Part shown: one piece after another, positions 1-8,278 of the stretch
Layout of the letters: every line of letters starts with the position of its first letter
Numbering within the stretch: the stretch's first letter is position 1
NCBI GenBank assembly: GCA_023515795.1
Contig: JALGPX010000025.1
Location: 32,094 to 64,621, forward strand
Direction: 5' to 3'
Length of the DNA stretch: 32,528 nucleotides
From: Amoeboaphelidium occidentale
Lineage: Eukaryota; Aphelidiomycota; Aphelidea
Translations under genes and position numbers: made by a program
The notes under the pieces: generated by a model
What the model was told of the DNA's origin: nothing
Database searches by the model: none
What the model saw: only the letters and a program-made list of their open reading frames with translations

Positions 1-257
1 AATATTCAAAATTATGGTTTGAAAATTAAAAGAAGGATCCAACTGAACCAATTAAGAACATGGAACATGATGTGTTAGAAATGCCGATTGATTAAGATCC
101 AAGAGCACCGTTGCCTTGAATAATCGATCTGGGTATTAATCAATAAAACTGTTGGAAACTTGTTTCGGTTTAAATGGAAAACTCTCTAATCTCGAATAAT
201 CGCGCTTCCACTTCACTTCAATTGATGTAAGATCAAAGAAACAGTCTGCGTCTTCAC
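1..257. other. left-edge intergenic stretch, no gene seen
   Basis: I see no protein-like reading frame, tRNA or clear repeat in this stretch. It precedes the solo repeat tail at 258-295. It does not visibly continue the Fanzor-like homology that precedes the same tail in the two full repeat copies, so either the copy here was truncated or its upstream part has diverged beyond recognition. Confidence 0.5.
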
Positions 258-295
258 TTTTATTTGAACTAATCCTGTAGCGAAGGGCCAGTTAT
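258..295 (+). repeat. solo right-end tail of the Fanzor-like repeat family
   Basis: This 38-base stretch matches the last 38 bases of the full repeat copy at 25758-26102 and, over its last 33 bases, those of the copy at 21975-22313. It can fold as a short imperfect hairpin: AACT at its start pairs with AGTT near its end, and TCCT with AGGG inside. The homology stops at GTTAT; the following bases differ in all three copies. The tail ends six bases before the stop codon of the minus-strand gene starting at 302. Read on the minus strand it carries AATAAA (259-264), so it may serve as that gene's polyadenylation signal. Confidence 0.8.
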
Positions 296-301
296 TCAGA
301 C

Positions 302-2113
302 TTACGCGCCTTGGTTATAATTTCTCACAAATGTTGTCAGAGCTTCATCATAAACAGCATCACTTGATATACCCTGGAAATCATAAGATCCCATGTTCCA
401 CAAGTAAGCATCTCTTGTATCATACTTGCTCTTTGAGTCTTCCTTTGCCAAATATTTCAATAGTTGCTTCGTGTAATAATCTCTGAACTCCTTAACTTCA
501 GAATTAGCCCATGGATTATTCTGAGAGTTGACTATTTTAACTGAAAAGTAAGGTGAAGAGGCAGCCCATTGAGCATTAGGAGCTGGTTGAACTCCACCCA
601 GATCATAACCACCACCAAGACCACACTCAGCAAAAATGAAACGCTTTCCTGCACCAATAACTTGTTCAATAGATAACTGATAGTATTTCTGGAACTCGCC
701 GTTGAAAATATCTGCAGCATACTCCAACTCACTAGGTTCAAATTGAACATTGACTGACGCATATGCAGATATTCCAAAGAAATCAATTGTTTCGAGGAAC
801 AGCTTCTTGATATTCTCCAAATTCTTTTGTGGATTTGTCTTCATTATCGGCTCATAGACAGGATCATCAGGAGTTAGAGAATCCAAAGAGATCTTGTTGA
901 AGTTCATTGCGACACCAAACCTGATATTCAATGAGGATCCATAGTCTTGTCTGAATTTTCCAATAACCTTTATCCATTCAGCTGCATTATAGAACACGGT
1001 GGCAGACATTTCACCAACAACACCAAAGTCAATTGCTGTCTGTGGTGTAGCAACAGCCTTCGAAGCTCTCAATAATGGTAGAAGCATCATATCAATATAA
1101 CTTGCACCTTGGTATTTCTCTTCAGGATCAAATACAAGCCAGTTTCTCCAGATGGCCTTGTATTGCTGTGATAGATCGCTTCCTTCAGCGGAATCATCCA
1201 AATGAGGAGTGAATGCTAAATTCATACCGTACTGTACTGCAACTTGTAAACAATCAGTCATGATACTTTCGAAACGCGCAATTTCTTCAGGAGTTGCTGG
1301 AGTACACTTTGCCTTGTTGTAACAGTAGTGCGAAATGACGTTATCACCCTGTTTCCAATAAGCAGTTGGCACAAACATGAGAGACTTTGCACCGCTACGC
1401 TCTGCGGCCCTTTTTACAAGAGCTTTGCAACGGTCTGGATCTTCAAAAGTGTTAAAGTAAAACAAGATGATCGATGATGATAGCTGTACTTTGCCATTCT
1501 CTGGTGTAACCACTGGCTTAACTGCAGGAGTTGGAGGTGTTTCTGGAGCAGTATCATTCAGATCAGTAACTGCCTTGATACCATTGGTTAGATTCTGAGA
1601 AGGCGCATTATCAGGCATTGGAATAGTAACGGCATCCTTCTTATCATTGGCACTTTCTTGAGGTGCAGGCTCTGTCAAAGTATCATTTGCTTGTGCTGGC
1701 TCTGTCAAAGTATCATTCACTTGTGCTGGCTCTGTTAAAGTATCATTCACTTGTGCTGGCTCTGTTAAAGTATCATTCACTTGTGCTGGCTCTGTCAAAG
1801 TATCATTCACTTGTGCTGGAACTTCAGCTGGTTTCGCGCTTGTTGCTGTTTCATTTCCTGTTTTTTCTTCAGGTAGACGATATGCTGGAACCAAATCAGG
1901 AGATGGTTGAAGTGGCTGCAAGAAACTCGAGTTATCCGGTGCCGTGGCATTCTCGCCTTCTCCTAATGGGTTTGGTAAGCCAATACTACCAAGATCAGGA
2001 AGATTGCCACCAGTTGTTGGCACGACAAACTTCTTTCTCCACAATTTACAGGTTCTTTCAGCAAGAGTCGTACTTGTCAAAGCTATAATTAAACTTAAAT
2101 ACGATGATTTCAT
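302..2113 (-). CDS. secreted TIM-barrel glycoside hydrolase-like protein
   Basis: Single-exon gene encoding 603 aa with an ATG start. An N-terminal hydrophobic stretch (MKSSYLSLIIALTSTTLA) looks like a signal peptide. Residues about 60-200 are a low-complexity, Thr/Pro/Asn-rich stalk containing five tandem ten-residue units of the EPAQVNDTLT type; each unit holds an N-D-T N-glycosylation sequon. The C-terminal ~390 residues look like a clan-A (beta/alpha)8 glycosidase: a Glu in VVGEMSATVF (about residue 367) is placed like a catalytic acid/base and a Glu in FAECGLGGG (about 496) like a nucleophile. I recognise the fold style (GH5/GH113-like) but not the exact family or substrate. A cell-wall or extracellular polysaccharide role is inference. 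The 3' end abuts the solo repeat tail at 258-295. Confidence 0.6.
   Translation of the reverse strand: MKSSYLSLIIALTSTTLAERTCKLWRKKFVVPTTGGNLPDLGSIGLPNPLGEGENATAPDNSSFLQPLQPSPDLVPAYRLPEEKTGNETATSAKPAEVPAQVNDTLTEPAQVNDTLTEPAQVNDTLTEPAQVNDTLTEPAQANDTLTEPAPQESANDKKDAVTIPMPDNAPSQNLTNGIKAVTDLNDTAPETPPTPAVKPVVTPENGKVQLSSSIILFYFNTFEDPDRCKALVKRAAERSGAKSLMFVPTAYWKQGDNVISHYCYNKAKCTPATPEEIARFESIMTDCLQVAVQYGMNLAFTPHLDDSAEGSDLSQQYKAIWRNWLVFDPEEKYQGASYIDMMLLPLLRASKAVATPQTAIDFGVVGEMSATVFYNAAEWIKVIGKFRQDYGSSLNIRFGVAMNFNKISLDSLTPDDPVYEPIMKTNPQKNLENIKKLFLETIDFFGISAYASVNVQFEPSELEYAADIFNGEFQKYYQLSIEQVIGAGKRFIFAECGLGGGYDLGGVQPAPNAQWAASSPYFSVKIVNSQNNPWANSEVKEFRDYYTKQLLKYLAKEDSKSKYDTRDAYLWNMGSYDFQGISSDAVYDEALTTFVRNYNQGA
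1671..1820 (-). repeat. in-frame 30-bp coding minisatellite, five units
   Basis: Five consecutive 30-base units of the form TCTGTNAAAGTATCATTCAC plus TTGTGCTGGC lie inside the stalk of the secreted glycosidase-like gene. Units differ by single bases (for example GTCAAAG or GTTAAAG). The unit length is a multiple of three, so copy-number change keeps the frame and lengthens or shortens the glycosylated stalk by ten residues at a time. Confidence 0.95.
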
Positions 2114-2404
2114 TATAAAGACACAATAAATGCAACAATGGCCTTGGTTTTAACTGTTGGTCGAATCTGGATCTTGATAGAGTGAATCTCATGGGGAATC
2201 CATAACAAAGATCGCGTTTATGTTACATTGCCAGCCAATTAGTCGTTAGTTTATCTAAAGTTACCAAAGGCGATAGACGTAAACTCTAGAAAGTTGATCA
2301 TTTATCAGAATCTGTCCAACTGAAACGCTAGCAAACAGTCTTCTGTTCTCAAAAGTGATCACTTGCGATTTCCATATTGTTACTTAACAGCCCTTCCAGT
2401 TTTA
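2114..2404. promoter_or_regulatory. divergent promoter region between glycosidase and Vps2 genes
   Basis: A 291-base gap separates two divergent start codons, so it should hold both promoters. A TATAAA-like word (TTATAAAG) lies just upstream of the minus-strand start, and a CCAAT box is visible near 2235 (GCCAGCCAATTAG). No coding sequence is apparent. Promoter function is inferred from position. Confidence 0.4.
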
Positions 2405-3061
2405 ATGTCTCTTTTGAATATCTTTGGTTCTAAAAGCCCCGCAGAAGTCTTAAAGCAGCAGCAGAGAGCTCTGAATAAAGCCATCAGAGATTTAGACAGA
2501 GAAAGAACAAAGTTAGAACAGCAAGAGAAGAAACTTATTCAGGACATTAAGAAATCTGCAAAAGCTGGACAGAATAATGCTTGCAAAGTCCAGGCCAAAG
2601 ATTTAGTTCGGACCAGGCGTTATGTTCAAAAGTTTTACCAAATGAAGACGCAGTTACAAGGAGTCTCTTTGAGGATTCAGACTATGCAGAGCACAACTAC
2701 GATGGCTCAGGCTATGAAGGGCGTTACTAGGGCAATGAAGACTATGAACAAGCGGATTAATTTGCCGCAGATTCAAAAGATTATGATGGACTTTGAAAAA
2801 GAGTCTGAGATTATGGACATGAAGGAAGAAATGATGGAGGATGCGATGGATACCGTTATGGATGAAGAGGGCGATGAAGAAGAATCTGATCAGATTGTCC
2901 AGCAAGTGTTGGATGAAATTGGTATTAATCTTGCTCAGAGTCTTCCTGGAACTGCTGGTGCGTTACCACAAAAGGAAACAGTTGGCAACTCTGCTGAGCC
3001 CGTTGCTTTAGGGGCTGATGATGACTTGGAGGCAAGATTGAATAGCCTTAGGAAGGAATAG
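2405..3061 (+). CDS. VPS2: ESCRT-III subunit Vps2 / CHMP2
   Basis: Encodes 218 aa from the ATG at 2405 (MSLLNIFGSKSPAEVLK), chosen over an in-frame upstream ATG at 2363 because Vps2/CHMP2 proteins begin with this short hydrophobic-basic helix. The sequence follows the family throughout: a basic helical hairpin (DLDRERTKLEQQEKKL), the TTMAQAMKGVTRAMKTMNK region, an acidic stretch (MDEEGDEEESDQ), and a C-terminal MIM1 motif (DDLEARLNSLRKE) that binds the MIT domain of the Vps4 ATPase. Length is normal. Vps2 helps remodel and sever membranes at endosomes, giving multivesicular bodies. No intron. Confidence 0.95.
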   Translation: MSLLNIFGSKSPAEVLKQQQRALNKAIRDLDRERTKLEQQEKKLIQDIKKSAKAGQNNACKVQAKDLVRTRRYVQKFYQMKTQLQGVSLRIQTMQSTTTMAQAMKGVTRAMKTMNKRINLPQIQKIMMDFEKESEIMDMKEEMMEDAMDTVMDEEGDEEESDQIVQQVLDEIGINLAQSLPGTAGALPQKETVGNSAEPVALGADDDLEARLNSLRKE

Positions 3062-3190
3062 ACTAACTGTGTCTTCAAACAATCCGTGACGAAATATGAA
3101 ACCATGTTTGGTGTCACCATGTGCTTCGCGATCGAGAGTTTCAAAGATTGAGGGGCTGACTTTTACTATTTTTCATTAAAGAATTTTCAA

Positions 3191-3811
3191 ATGAAATCCT
3201 TGTTCACTCTCTGTCTTGGTTTTGCTATTGTTTTGAGCCCATTCGCGTTGGCTGTTGCAGATTGTGACAGATTCAACTCACAGTGTTCTACTGATTGCTC
3301 TGGTCTGAAGGCACAAAATCAGACCATCAACTGCAATCCCTTTAGTTCTTCGTGTTCTTGCCAGGAACTACCTTCGCGTCCACAAGATCAGTCGGGCACC
3401 GCTCAGTGGTTGGATAATGGTCGCAAGTTTTGTCAATCTCAGAATTCAACGTGTTCTTCTGTCGTCTGCTCTGGCAATGCTGTAGATTCTTTCTCTTGCG
3501 ATCCTTACTCATTCAGTGCACAGTGTCAGTGCAAATCTAATAGCAACATGAAGGGTGGCCAGATGTTGGGCAAAGACGAGCAAGAGTGTCAGAAGTTGCA
3601 AAACAAGTGCACCAACGAAATTTGCAGTGGCAAGAAGGTGATCACTAATGTCTGTTCCGTTCCTAAGGATGCGCAGTGTCAGTGCGAGGGTGGACCAATT
3701 GTTAACCCTAACACCGGTTCTACACAGTCTCAGAACAATGGACCAAAGACTTCCTCTGATATTGCATTCATTTTGACTACTATTTTCGCATTAACTTACT
3801 ACATTTATTAA
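3191..3811 (+). CDS. secreted, probably GPI-anchored protein with three six-cysteine modules
   Basis: 206 aa from an ATG at 3191. A clear signal peptide (MKSLFTLCLGFAIVLSPFALA) is followed by three tandem modules with the spacing C-x6-C-x3/4-C-SG-x7/9-C-x6/8-C-x-C, starting at about residues 25, 80 and 133. A Ser/Asn/Thr-rich linker and a C-terminal hydrophobic tail (DIAFILTTIFALTYYIY) without a charged end suggest a GPI anchor. The cysteine pattern and the FCQSQNSTC core resemble fungal surface proteins of the DUF7707 type, an inference from memory of the pattern. Likely a cell-wall or adhesion component. It converges with the next minus-strand gene, with only 21 bases between stop codons. 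Confidence 0.7.
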   Translation: MKSLFTLCLGFAIVLSPFALAVADCDRFNSQCSTDCSGLKAQNQTINCNPFSSSCSCQELPSRPQDQSGTAQWLDNGRKFCQSQNSTCSSVVCSGNAVDSFSCDPYSFSAQCQCKSNSNMKGGQMLGKDEQECQKLQNKCTNEICSGKKVITNVCSVPKDAQCQCEGGPIVNPNTGSTQSQNNGPKTSSDIAFILTTIFALTYYIY

Positions 3812-3816
3812 AATCT

Positions 3817-3822
3817 AATAAA
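3817..3822 (+). terminator. AATAAA polyadenylation signal candidate
   Basis: AATAAA occurs five bases after the stop codon of the Cys-rich gene, inside the 21-base convergent gap. Transcripts of the two convergent genes must therefore overlap at their 3' ends. Confidence 0.35.
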
Positions 3823-3832
3823 GCTCTACATT

Positions 3833-4420
3833 TTAGAAACCTCTAACACCAGCTAATAGTTGCTGTTCTTGAATACTCATGCCAGATGCTTTCGCGTTCT
3901 GCTCTGCGGGAGATATCATGCCGAGGTTTGTCATGATCATGTAGTTGTAACTCATCATGTTGAGCCTTGCAGCAGAACCATCGGGACTTGTTTCAACAGG
4001 AACTTGCGGAATGATTGCCTTCAATTCATCGTGGCGAGGCAAAGAGGCATTGTAACACTGTAAGAACACGCCCTTGTTCAATGAAGAATCAAAACTTCTC
4101 TCCATGTAAAGAACTTGGCGGGCTAAGATCAGGAATTCGTGCTTGCAATCGTTAGTTGGAAGACTCTTTGCAAAATCAACCATCTTGTCTGCAAGAATGA
4201 CTTGTGTGCAAGGACTTGCAGTCTTGTCGATGACTAGAGGTAGTTGACTGACAAAGCCTTTCGTGATGGCAGAGATATCAAGAGTTAAAGTACATTGAGT
4301 GTATGGAGAGGGTTTACCAAAACCAACAACAGCTTTCTGTAAGGTGTCTGGAACACCAACAACTCTACCTGAAACAGAATACATGGACAGTAATGAAGCA
4401 ATAAGAATTGAGGCTAACAT
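3833..4420 (-). CDS. small secreted protein of unknown function
   Basis: 195 aa with an ATG start and an N-terminal signal-peptide-like stretch (MLASILIASLLSMYSVSG). The mature part is mostly helical in appearance with five cysteines (for example YTQCTLTLD, SPCTQVIL, NDCKHEFL, LQCYNAS). The C-terminal third is rich in Met and Gln. I do not recognise a family. Placed next to two other secreted proteins, it may belong to the extracellular or wall proteome; that is inference. Confidence 0.6.
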   Translation of the reverse strand: MLASILIASLLSMYSVSGRVVGVPDTLQKAVVGFGKPSPYTQCTLTLDISAITKGFVSQLPLVIDKTASPCTQVILADKMVDFAKSLPTNDCKHEFLILARQVLYMERSFDSSLNKGVFLQCYNASLPRHDELKAIIPQVPVETSPDGSAARLNMMSYNYMIMTNLGMISPAEQNAKASGMSIQEQQLLAGVRGF

Positions 4421-4473
4421 AACGGATTAATACAAAACAATTTACAAAAATATTTTGACAGACTCTGAGCATT

Positions 4474-4543
4474 GATCAATAACTTTGATCAAGATCAAAC
4501 ATTTCAATCAAACTGATCTGATCGCATATCATCAAAAAGGATC
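4474..4543. promoter_or_regulatory. cluster of six GATC words upstream of secreted-protein gene
   Basis: Six GATC tetramers begin at 4474, 4487, 4493, 4515, 4520 and 4540, three of them in a TTGATCA-like context. They lie 50-125 bases upstream of the minus-strand start codon at 4420, within the 180-base gap to the kinase gene. A repeated transcription-factor site is a possible reading; the sequence alone does not identify the factor. Confidence 0.25.
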
Positions 4544-4600
4544 TATTTACACAAAAAGAAAACGCCCTTAGCAATAAAGATAAATAAAAATTGATTGAGA

Positions 4601-6576
4601 TTAGCGCCTCTTGGTTTTACCGTACTGACTTCTTAGTGATCGATCAGAGTTTTGGAGAGAATCACTTGAGTTCATAGGAGTTGAGGAAGAAGAGCTTCCT
4701 TGGCTGCCAGAGCCATGGTTTGGTTTTGTGATTCCAACTGCAGTAACTAATTTCTGAAATCCTGTTTGAATAAATTGTAGAGGTGCAGCCCAGTTTGGAG
4801 AAGAGATTGATCGAGGAGGTCTTTGTTGTCGTTCAGAATCAACATTGAAAGGTTGTTGTGCTGGATTTGTTTGGTAAGATTTTAAGTCATCTTGACGTCT
4901 AGTAGTTAATGGAGTCCTTGGATTGTTCCGTGGTAAATTTCTTCTAACTTCAGGTGGACTGAAAGTCGCTGTCGCAGGCACTTCGTGGCATTGGCCTTGA
5001 TGATAAACTTTCTTCCTCGCTTGGTAAGCTGCGACCATTCCGCCGACTTCTCTGCGTGGAGGATAAGGCTAATAGATTAAATTGAAACTCATAATAACAC
5101 TTACTTCATTGTTGGAAATTAGAAATGGATGTCTCAATGCTTCAAACGGAGTGAGACGACTTTCTGGATCAAAATCAAGACAATTATAGACGAAATCGAG
5201 AAAGTAATTGTAAACCCTTAGATCATGATCAGCTTTAGCTTGCTGTCGTGGATCTCGAGGAGTAACAGTGGTTGAAGAAGGAGGTCTAAGCACATCACTT
5301 AAACGTTTGCCATTTGGTTTTCTGATTCTGCCTCGTTGATTTGGTCCGAGACGCGGCGAATAGTTGGAGTGAAAGAAAACTTTCTTCCTGGAAGCGCTTT
5401 CAATCAACTCTCTAGTTGGAATACCAAGTAATTCCATAAAGCATTGAACCAGTTCAGCTTCATCCTGAGCAGGAAAGATTGGATGGCCAGAGTATAACTC
5501 TGCCATTATACATCCCAAACTCCACATATCAATAGGTCGTCCATAAGGCAAACCAAGAACAACTTCCGGAGACCGATAAAAACTAAAAACTCTGTACGAC
5601 CTTGAAGATAAAGCTTACCGTGACTGAATGTAAGTGTATATCCGCTCAGATTCGTAGCAACTACTTCCAAAATCAATAACTTTGATCTCATGAGGTTTTC
5701 CATTAGGAACCATGAGAATATTTTCCGGTTTGAGATCACAATGAACAATTGAATGTTCATGTAAAAGACAAAGAGCTTGAACCAATTGGAGAGTAATTGA
5801 TTTCACAGCAGTTAGACCAAAGCCTCTGAAATTGTTTGCCTTGATATTCTCATACAAGTTTTGCCCAAGCAAATCAAAGATAATACACAAGTGCTCTCTA
5901 AAGTAGAAATGTGACTTGATCTTGATAATGTTGGCACGATCATGAACATCTTCATCTCTGATCTTCTCCAATACTTTAACTTCAACCAAAGCCTGTTGAT
6001 GGAAGCGTTTCTTGTTTCTGATGATTTTGACTGCGACTACATTCTGTGTAGCATGATCGATAGCTTTTACCACTTGACCAAAAGATCCTATAGAGATCAA
6101 CCCAGTACTTCAACATGCAACAAACCTTTTCCGAGTATGTCAATTATTTCATATCTATAATAAAGATGATCACCTGGAACGATGTTATAATCTCCTCGAG
6201 AATCATCGTATCCTAAAGAATGCCAAAATCAGCAATTGAAACAGCCATGATTACCATAATTGTTCTCACCCTTGAGAACGGAAGCATGAAACTTTTGACA
6301 TTTCTGGCCAAAATAGTAAAGATTCTGTCTGTGGAATGTCCTGCACTCATCTAATTCATACACTGTCAAGTATTGTCTCATGTCTTGCGAAACATCAAGA
6401 GTTCTCGGAAGTGGTTGGGAGTAGGATTTGTCAATGACGATCGACGGTGGGCTGTTTCCAGAGCGACGATCTTTGGTTGCTTCTGAGGAGGGCCTCTTTG
6501 TACGATCAATTAACTGTTGTTGCTGCTGCTGCAATTGCAGCTGTTGGTGCTCTCGTAAATCCTTGTTTGAGATCAT
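4601..6576 (-). CDS. DYRK-family dual-specificity protein kinase, five exons
   Basis: Exons (minus strand) 6576-6255, 6212-6126, 6087-5619, 5582-5105 and 5068-4601, with GT...AG introns of 42, 38, 36 and 36 bp; the joined frame gives 607 aa. An N-terminal Q-rich stretch leads to the DYRK-homology region (YDDSRGDYNIVPGDHLYYRY). The kinase domain has GKGSFGQV, VAVKIIRN, HCDLKPENIL, VIDFGSSC and the DYRK activation loop YTYIQSRFYRSPE, in which the second Tyr of Y-T-Y is autophosphorylated in this family. The C-terminal ~155 residues are disordered, Ser/Pro/Arg-rich. The first in-frame ATG is at 6576. A 37-bp intron-like segment (6619-6655) upstream ends close to the frame but adds no ATG, so it may lie in the 5' UTR. 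Likely roles are growth, polarity or stress signalling. Confidence 0.9.
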
Positions 6577-6666
6577 TTCAAGGTCGAAACTGTTTGCCAG
6601 AATGTTACTGCTCAACAGCTAAAGGGATTCTATTTCAGCAAAATAAAAACTTTACTTCCACACCAG

Positions 6667-6720
6667 AGCGCTGTCTTTGTTTTCAGATCAACGACAAAGA
6701 ATTAGTTTTGCGACAGCGCT
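6667..6720. repeat. inverted repeat AGCGCTGTC / GACAGCGCT
   Basis: Perfect 9-base arms at 6667-6675 and 6712-6720 are separated by 36 bases. A second short pair, CTTTGT (6675-6680) and ACAAAG (6694-6699), lies between and could form a competing hairpin. It sits about 100 bases upstream of the kinase start codon. It could be a palindromic factor-binding pair or a structured 5' UTR. Confidence 0.5.
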
Positions 6721-6797
6721 GTAACGATCGACATTCAGCCTCAAAACTTTCCCATCAAACACTCTGCCCAAACAGGAAGCCGCATTTTCAAGTTGAA

Positions 6798-7055
6798 TTA
6801 GCGGTTCAATTTATCTCTAGATAGTACGTTTGATGTTATTTTAGCAGGGAAGTTTCGTTGTACGCAGGCCTGGACGTAAATGATGTTTGAACAAGGATCG
6901 TACGTGCATAGGACAAGACGTTCTTTCGCGGGTAAATAGAGTCGCGCCTTTTGTACAGGGGTAACTAATTTTTTTGACTCAGACTTGCCTTCTGAGACTG
7001 TTTTGTCTTTGTCCTGATAAACAGGACGGTAACAGTCAAGAGGCTTAAAACCCAT
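6798..7055 (-). CDS. short hypothetical reading frame, 85 aa
   Basis: ATG at 7055 opens 85 codons (MGFKPLDCYRPVYQDKDK...), Lys-rich at first, then more hydrophobic (KERLVLCTYDPCSNIIYVQA). I recognise no family and there is no supporting intron or neighbour. It could be a real small gene, an upstream exon of the kinase, or a relic of the accessory island that begins here. Confidence 0.2.
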   Translation of the reverse strand: MGFKPLDCYRPVYQDKDKTVSEGKSESKKLVTPVQKARLYLPAKERLVLCTYDPCSNIIYVQACVQRNFPAKITSNVLSRDKLNR

Positions 7056-7090
7056 GGAGAATTTCCAAAGGATCAAACGCTCAACATCAA

Positions 7091-7813
7091 ATGGAGAATG
7101 ATCACCAAAGTGAAAACTATTTTTGTAAGCCTAAGCGCCAAGGATACCTACCAGAAGTCACACACTCATCACCCATTACTTTGCGGCATTTTTGTCCTAT
7201 TAGGTTCGGGTTTGTCGAAGTTTTTGAAACCGCGATTTTCATTTCTCGACGGTGGGTTCCGGGACAAAATAGGCAAGCGAATATTGCTTTGCCTGAAGAC
7301 GGGTCAGGTGGTTCAGATGAGATTTGGATAATGAGAGAGGGCGGAGCGGGCGCAGACAAATTCAGCTTGTCCGAACTTCCTGCTAATGTTAAGGATATTT
7401 CAGGATTCCGCCGTCACATCAAGGAATACTACCAAGAAAACAATTGATCAACAACCGTAGACCGCGTTACGATCAAGGATGAGGCTACTGGTGTTCAGCT
7501 AGATCCCTGGCTAAAGTTATCAGAATTGGTGGGAAACAGCGAAGATACCCCAAACCCGGTCAAAGTCAAAGGTTTGTCCTCAGATTTACTCTCGCTGATA
7601 TTCAAGTTAGATAAAACTTTGTGCGAGTCTAATTTAAAGGCGATACAAGCAAGACCATTCGCATATGGTTTTTGGGCATGGCTCTTCCTCGGTATCGGAT
7701 GCGAAGTACGGGGTATCGCAAGAACCAAAGGAGATGGTGCCGTTGTCCTTGCCGCCCTCTATACCTTCGCATCGCAGCTCCGCGACCTTCAAAAGTCTAG
7801 CGAGGAAAAATAG
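7091..7813 (+). pseudogene. broken gene with one in-frame TGA, possible Crinkler-like header
   Basis: One frame runs from ATG 7091 to TAG 7813, interrupted only by TGA at 7445-7447. The part around the stop reads as protein on both sides: GFRRHIKEYYQENN before it, then STTVDRVTIKDEATGVQLDP and WLKLSELVGNSEDTPNPVKV. The pattern of a beta-strand, an acidic turn, L-x-P and a hydrophobic run resembles the ubiquitin-like N-terminal header of Crinkler-type proteins; this is a weak, memory-based match. The C-terminal ~95 residues have two amphipathic or hydrophobic helices (FAYGFWAWLFLGIG). A non-canonical intron removing the TGA cannot be ruled out. The neighbour on the opposite strand encodes a nuclease-kinase-like protein of a type also found in Crinkler proteins. 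Confidence 0.35.
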
Positions 7814-7943
7814 TTCTGAGCTGGAATGAACGGTATTAAGGCGGCGGTTGGTGGCTAGTTAAGAAGACATTGACACTGCATAATATTATTATAGATGTGC
7901 CCTTTTGAATAAAAGTATTTATTTACAAGTACGACTTTGAGTT

Positions 7944-8248
7944 TTACTGAATGAGATTTACAAGAGAAAGTTCCCCACCAAAGTGATAAGTGTTTAGCGG
8001 CATGATATCGGTTAAGATTGTCGCATCTGGGAGCTGATTGCAGATAGCTATATGGAGATCATTGGATATGACAATAACTTTGTAAGTAGCAGCATAATTA
8101 CCAGAAGGAATAGTTTCTGATATCTGATCAGAGAGAAATGGGCGGGTTTTGCTATGCTGAGGGGAAGGCCAGGAATAATGATTCCTTCCTTAAGCACTAC
8201 ATCAACAGTATCGAAGTACAAGAATATGCTTCTTGATAAAGCAGAGGG
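7944..8248 (-). pseudogene. relic of a small secreted ML-like protein
   Basis: The minus strand reads YFDTVDVVLKEGIIIPGLPL then SIAKPAHFSL in one frame, and after a frameshift near 8120-8130 continues as SDQISETIPSGNYAATYKV and IVISNDLHIAICNQL to a TAA at 7944. The G-x-P-L start, the I-P-S-G-x-Y turn and the alternating strands that follow resemble small beta-sandwich secreted proteins (ML/NPC2-like) of early-diverging fungi. No start codon or signal peptide remains upstream; a TAA precedes the frame. I treat it as a decayed gene fragment. The family guess is tentative. Confidence 0.35.
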
Positions 8249-8278
8249 CAGTTAAGCGTTCGAAATGAAACCCATTTA

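Larger units (their letters stand above)
6577..7090. other. intergenic stretch upstream of the kinase gene
   Basis: This 514-base stretch should contain the kinase promoter and perhaps a 5' UTR exon. It holds a 9-bp inverted repeat (6667-6720) and a short minus-strand reading frame (6798-7055), both listed separately. I see no tRNA or conserved protein. Confidence 0.4.

Noticed and set aside
1663-2088. plus-strand frame with repeated ALSKYHSLVLAL units
   Set aside because: Antisense shadow of the 30-bp minisatellite in the glycosidase-like gene; the minus-strand frame has a signal peptide, sequons and a domain.
6447-6824. plus-strand frame over the kinase 5' region
   Set aside because: Reads antisense through the CAG/Gln-rich exon of the kinase; no start context or similarity.
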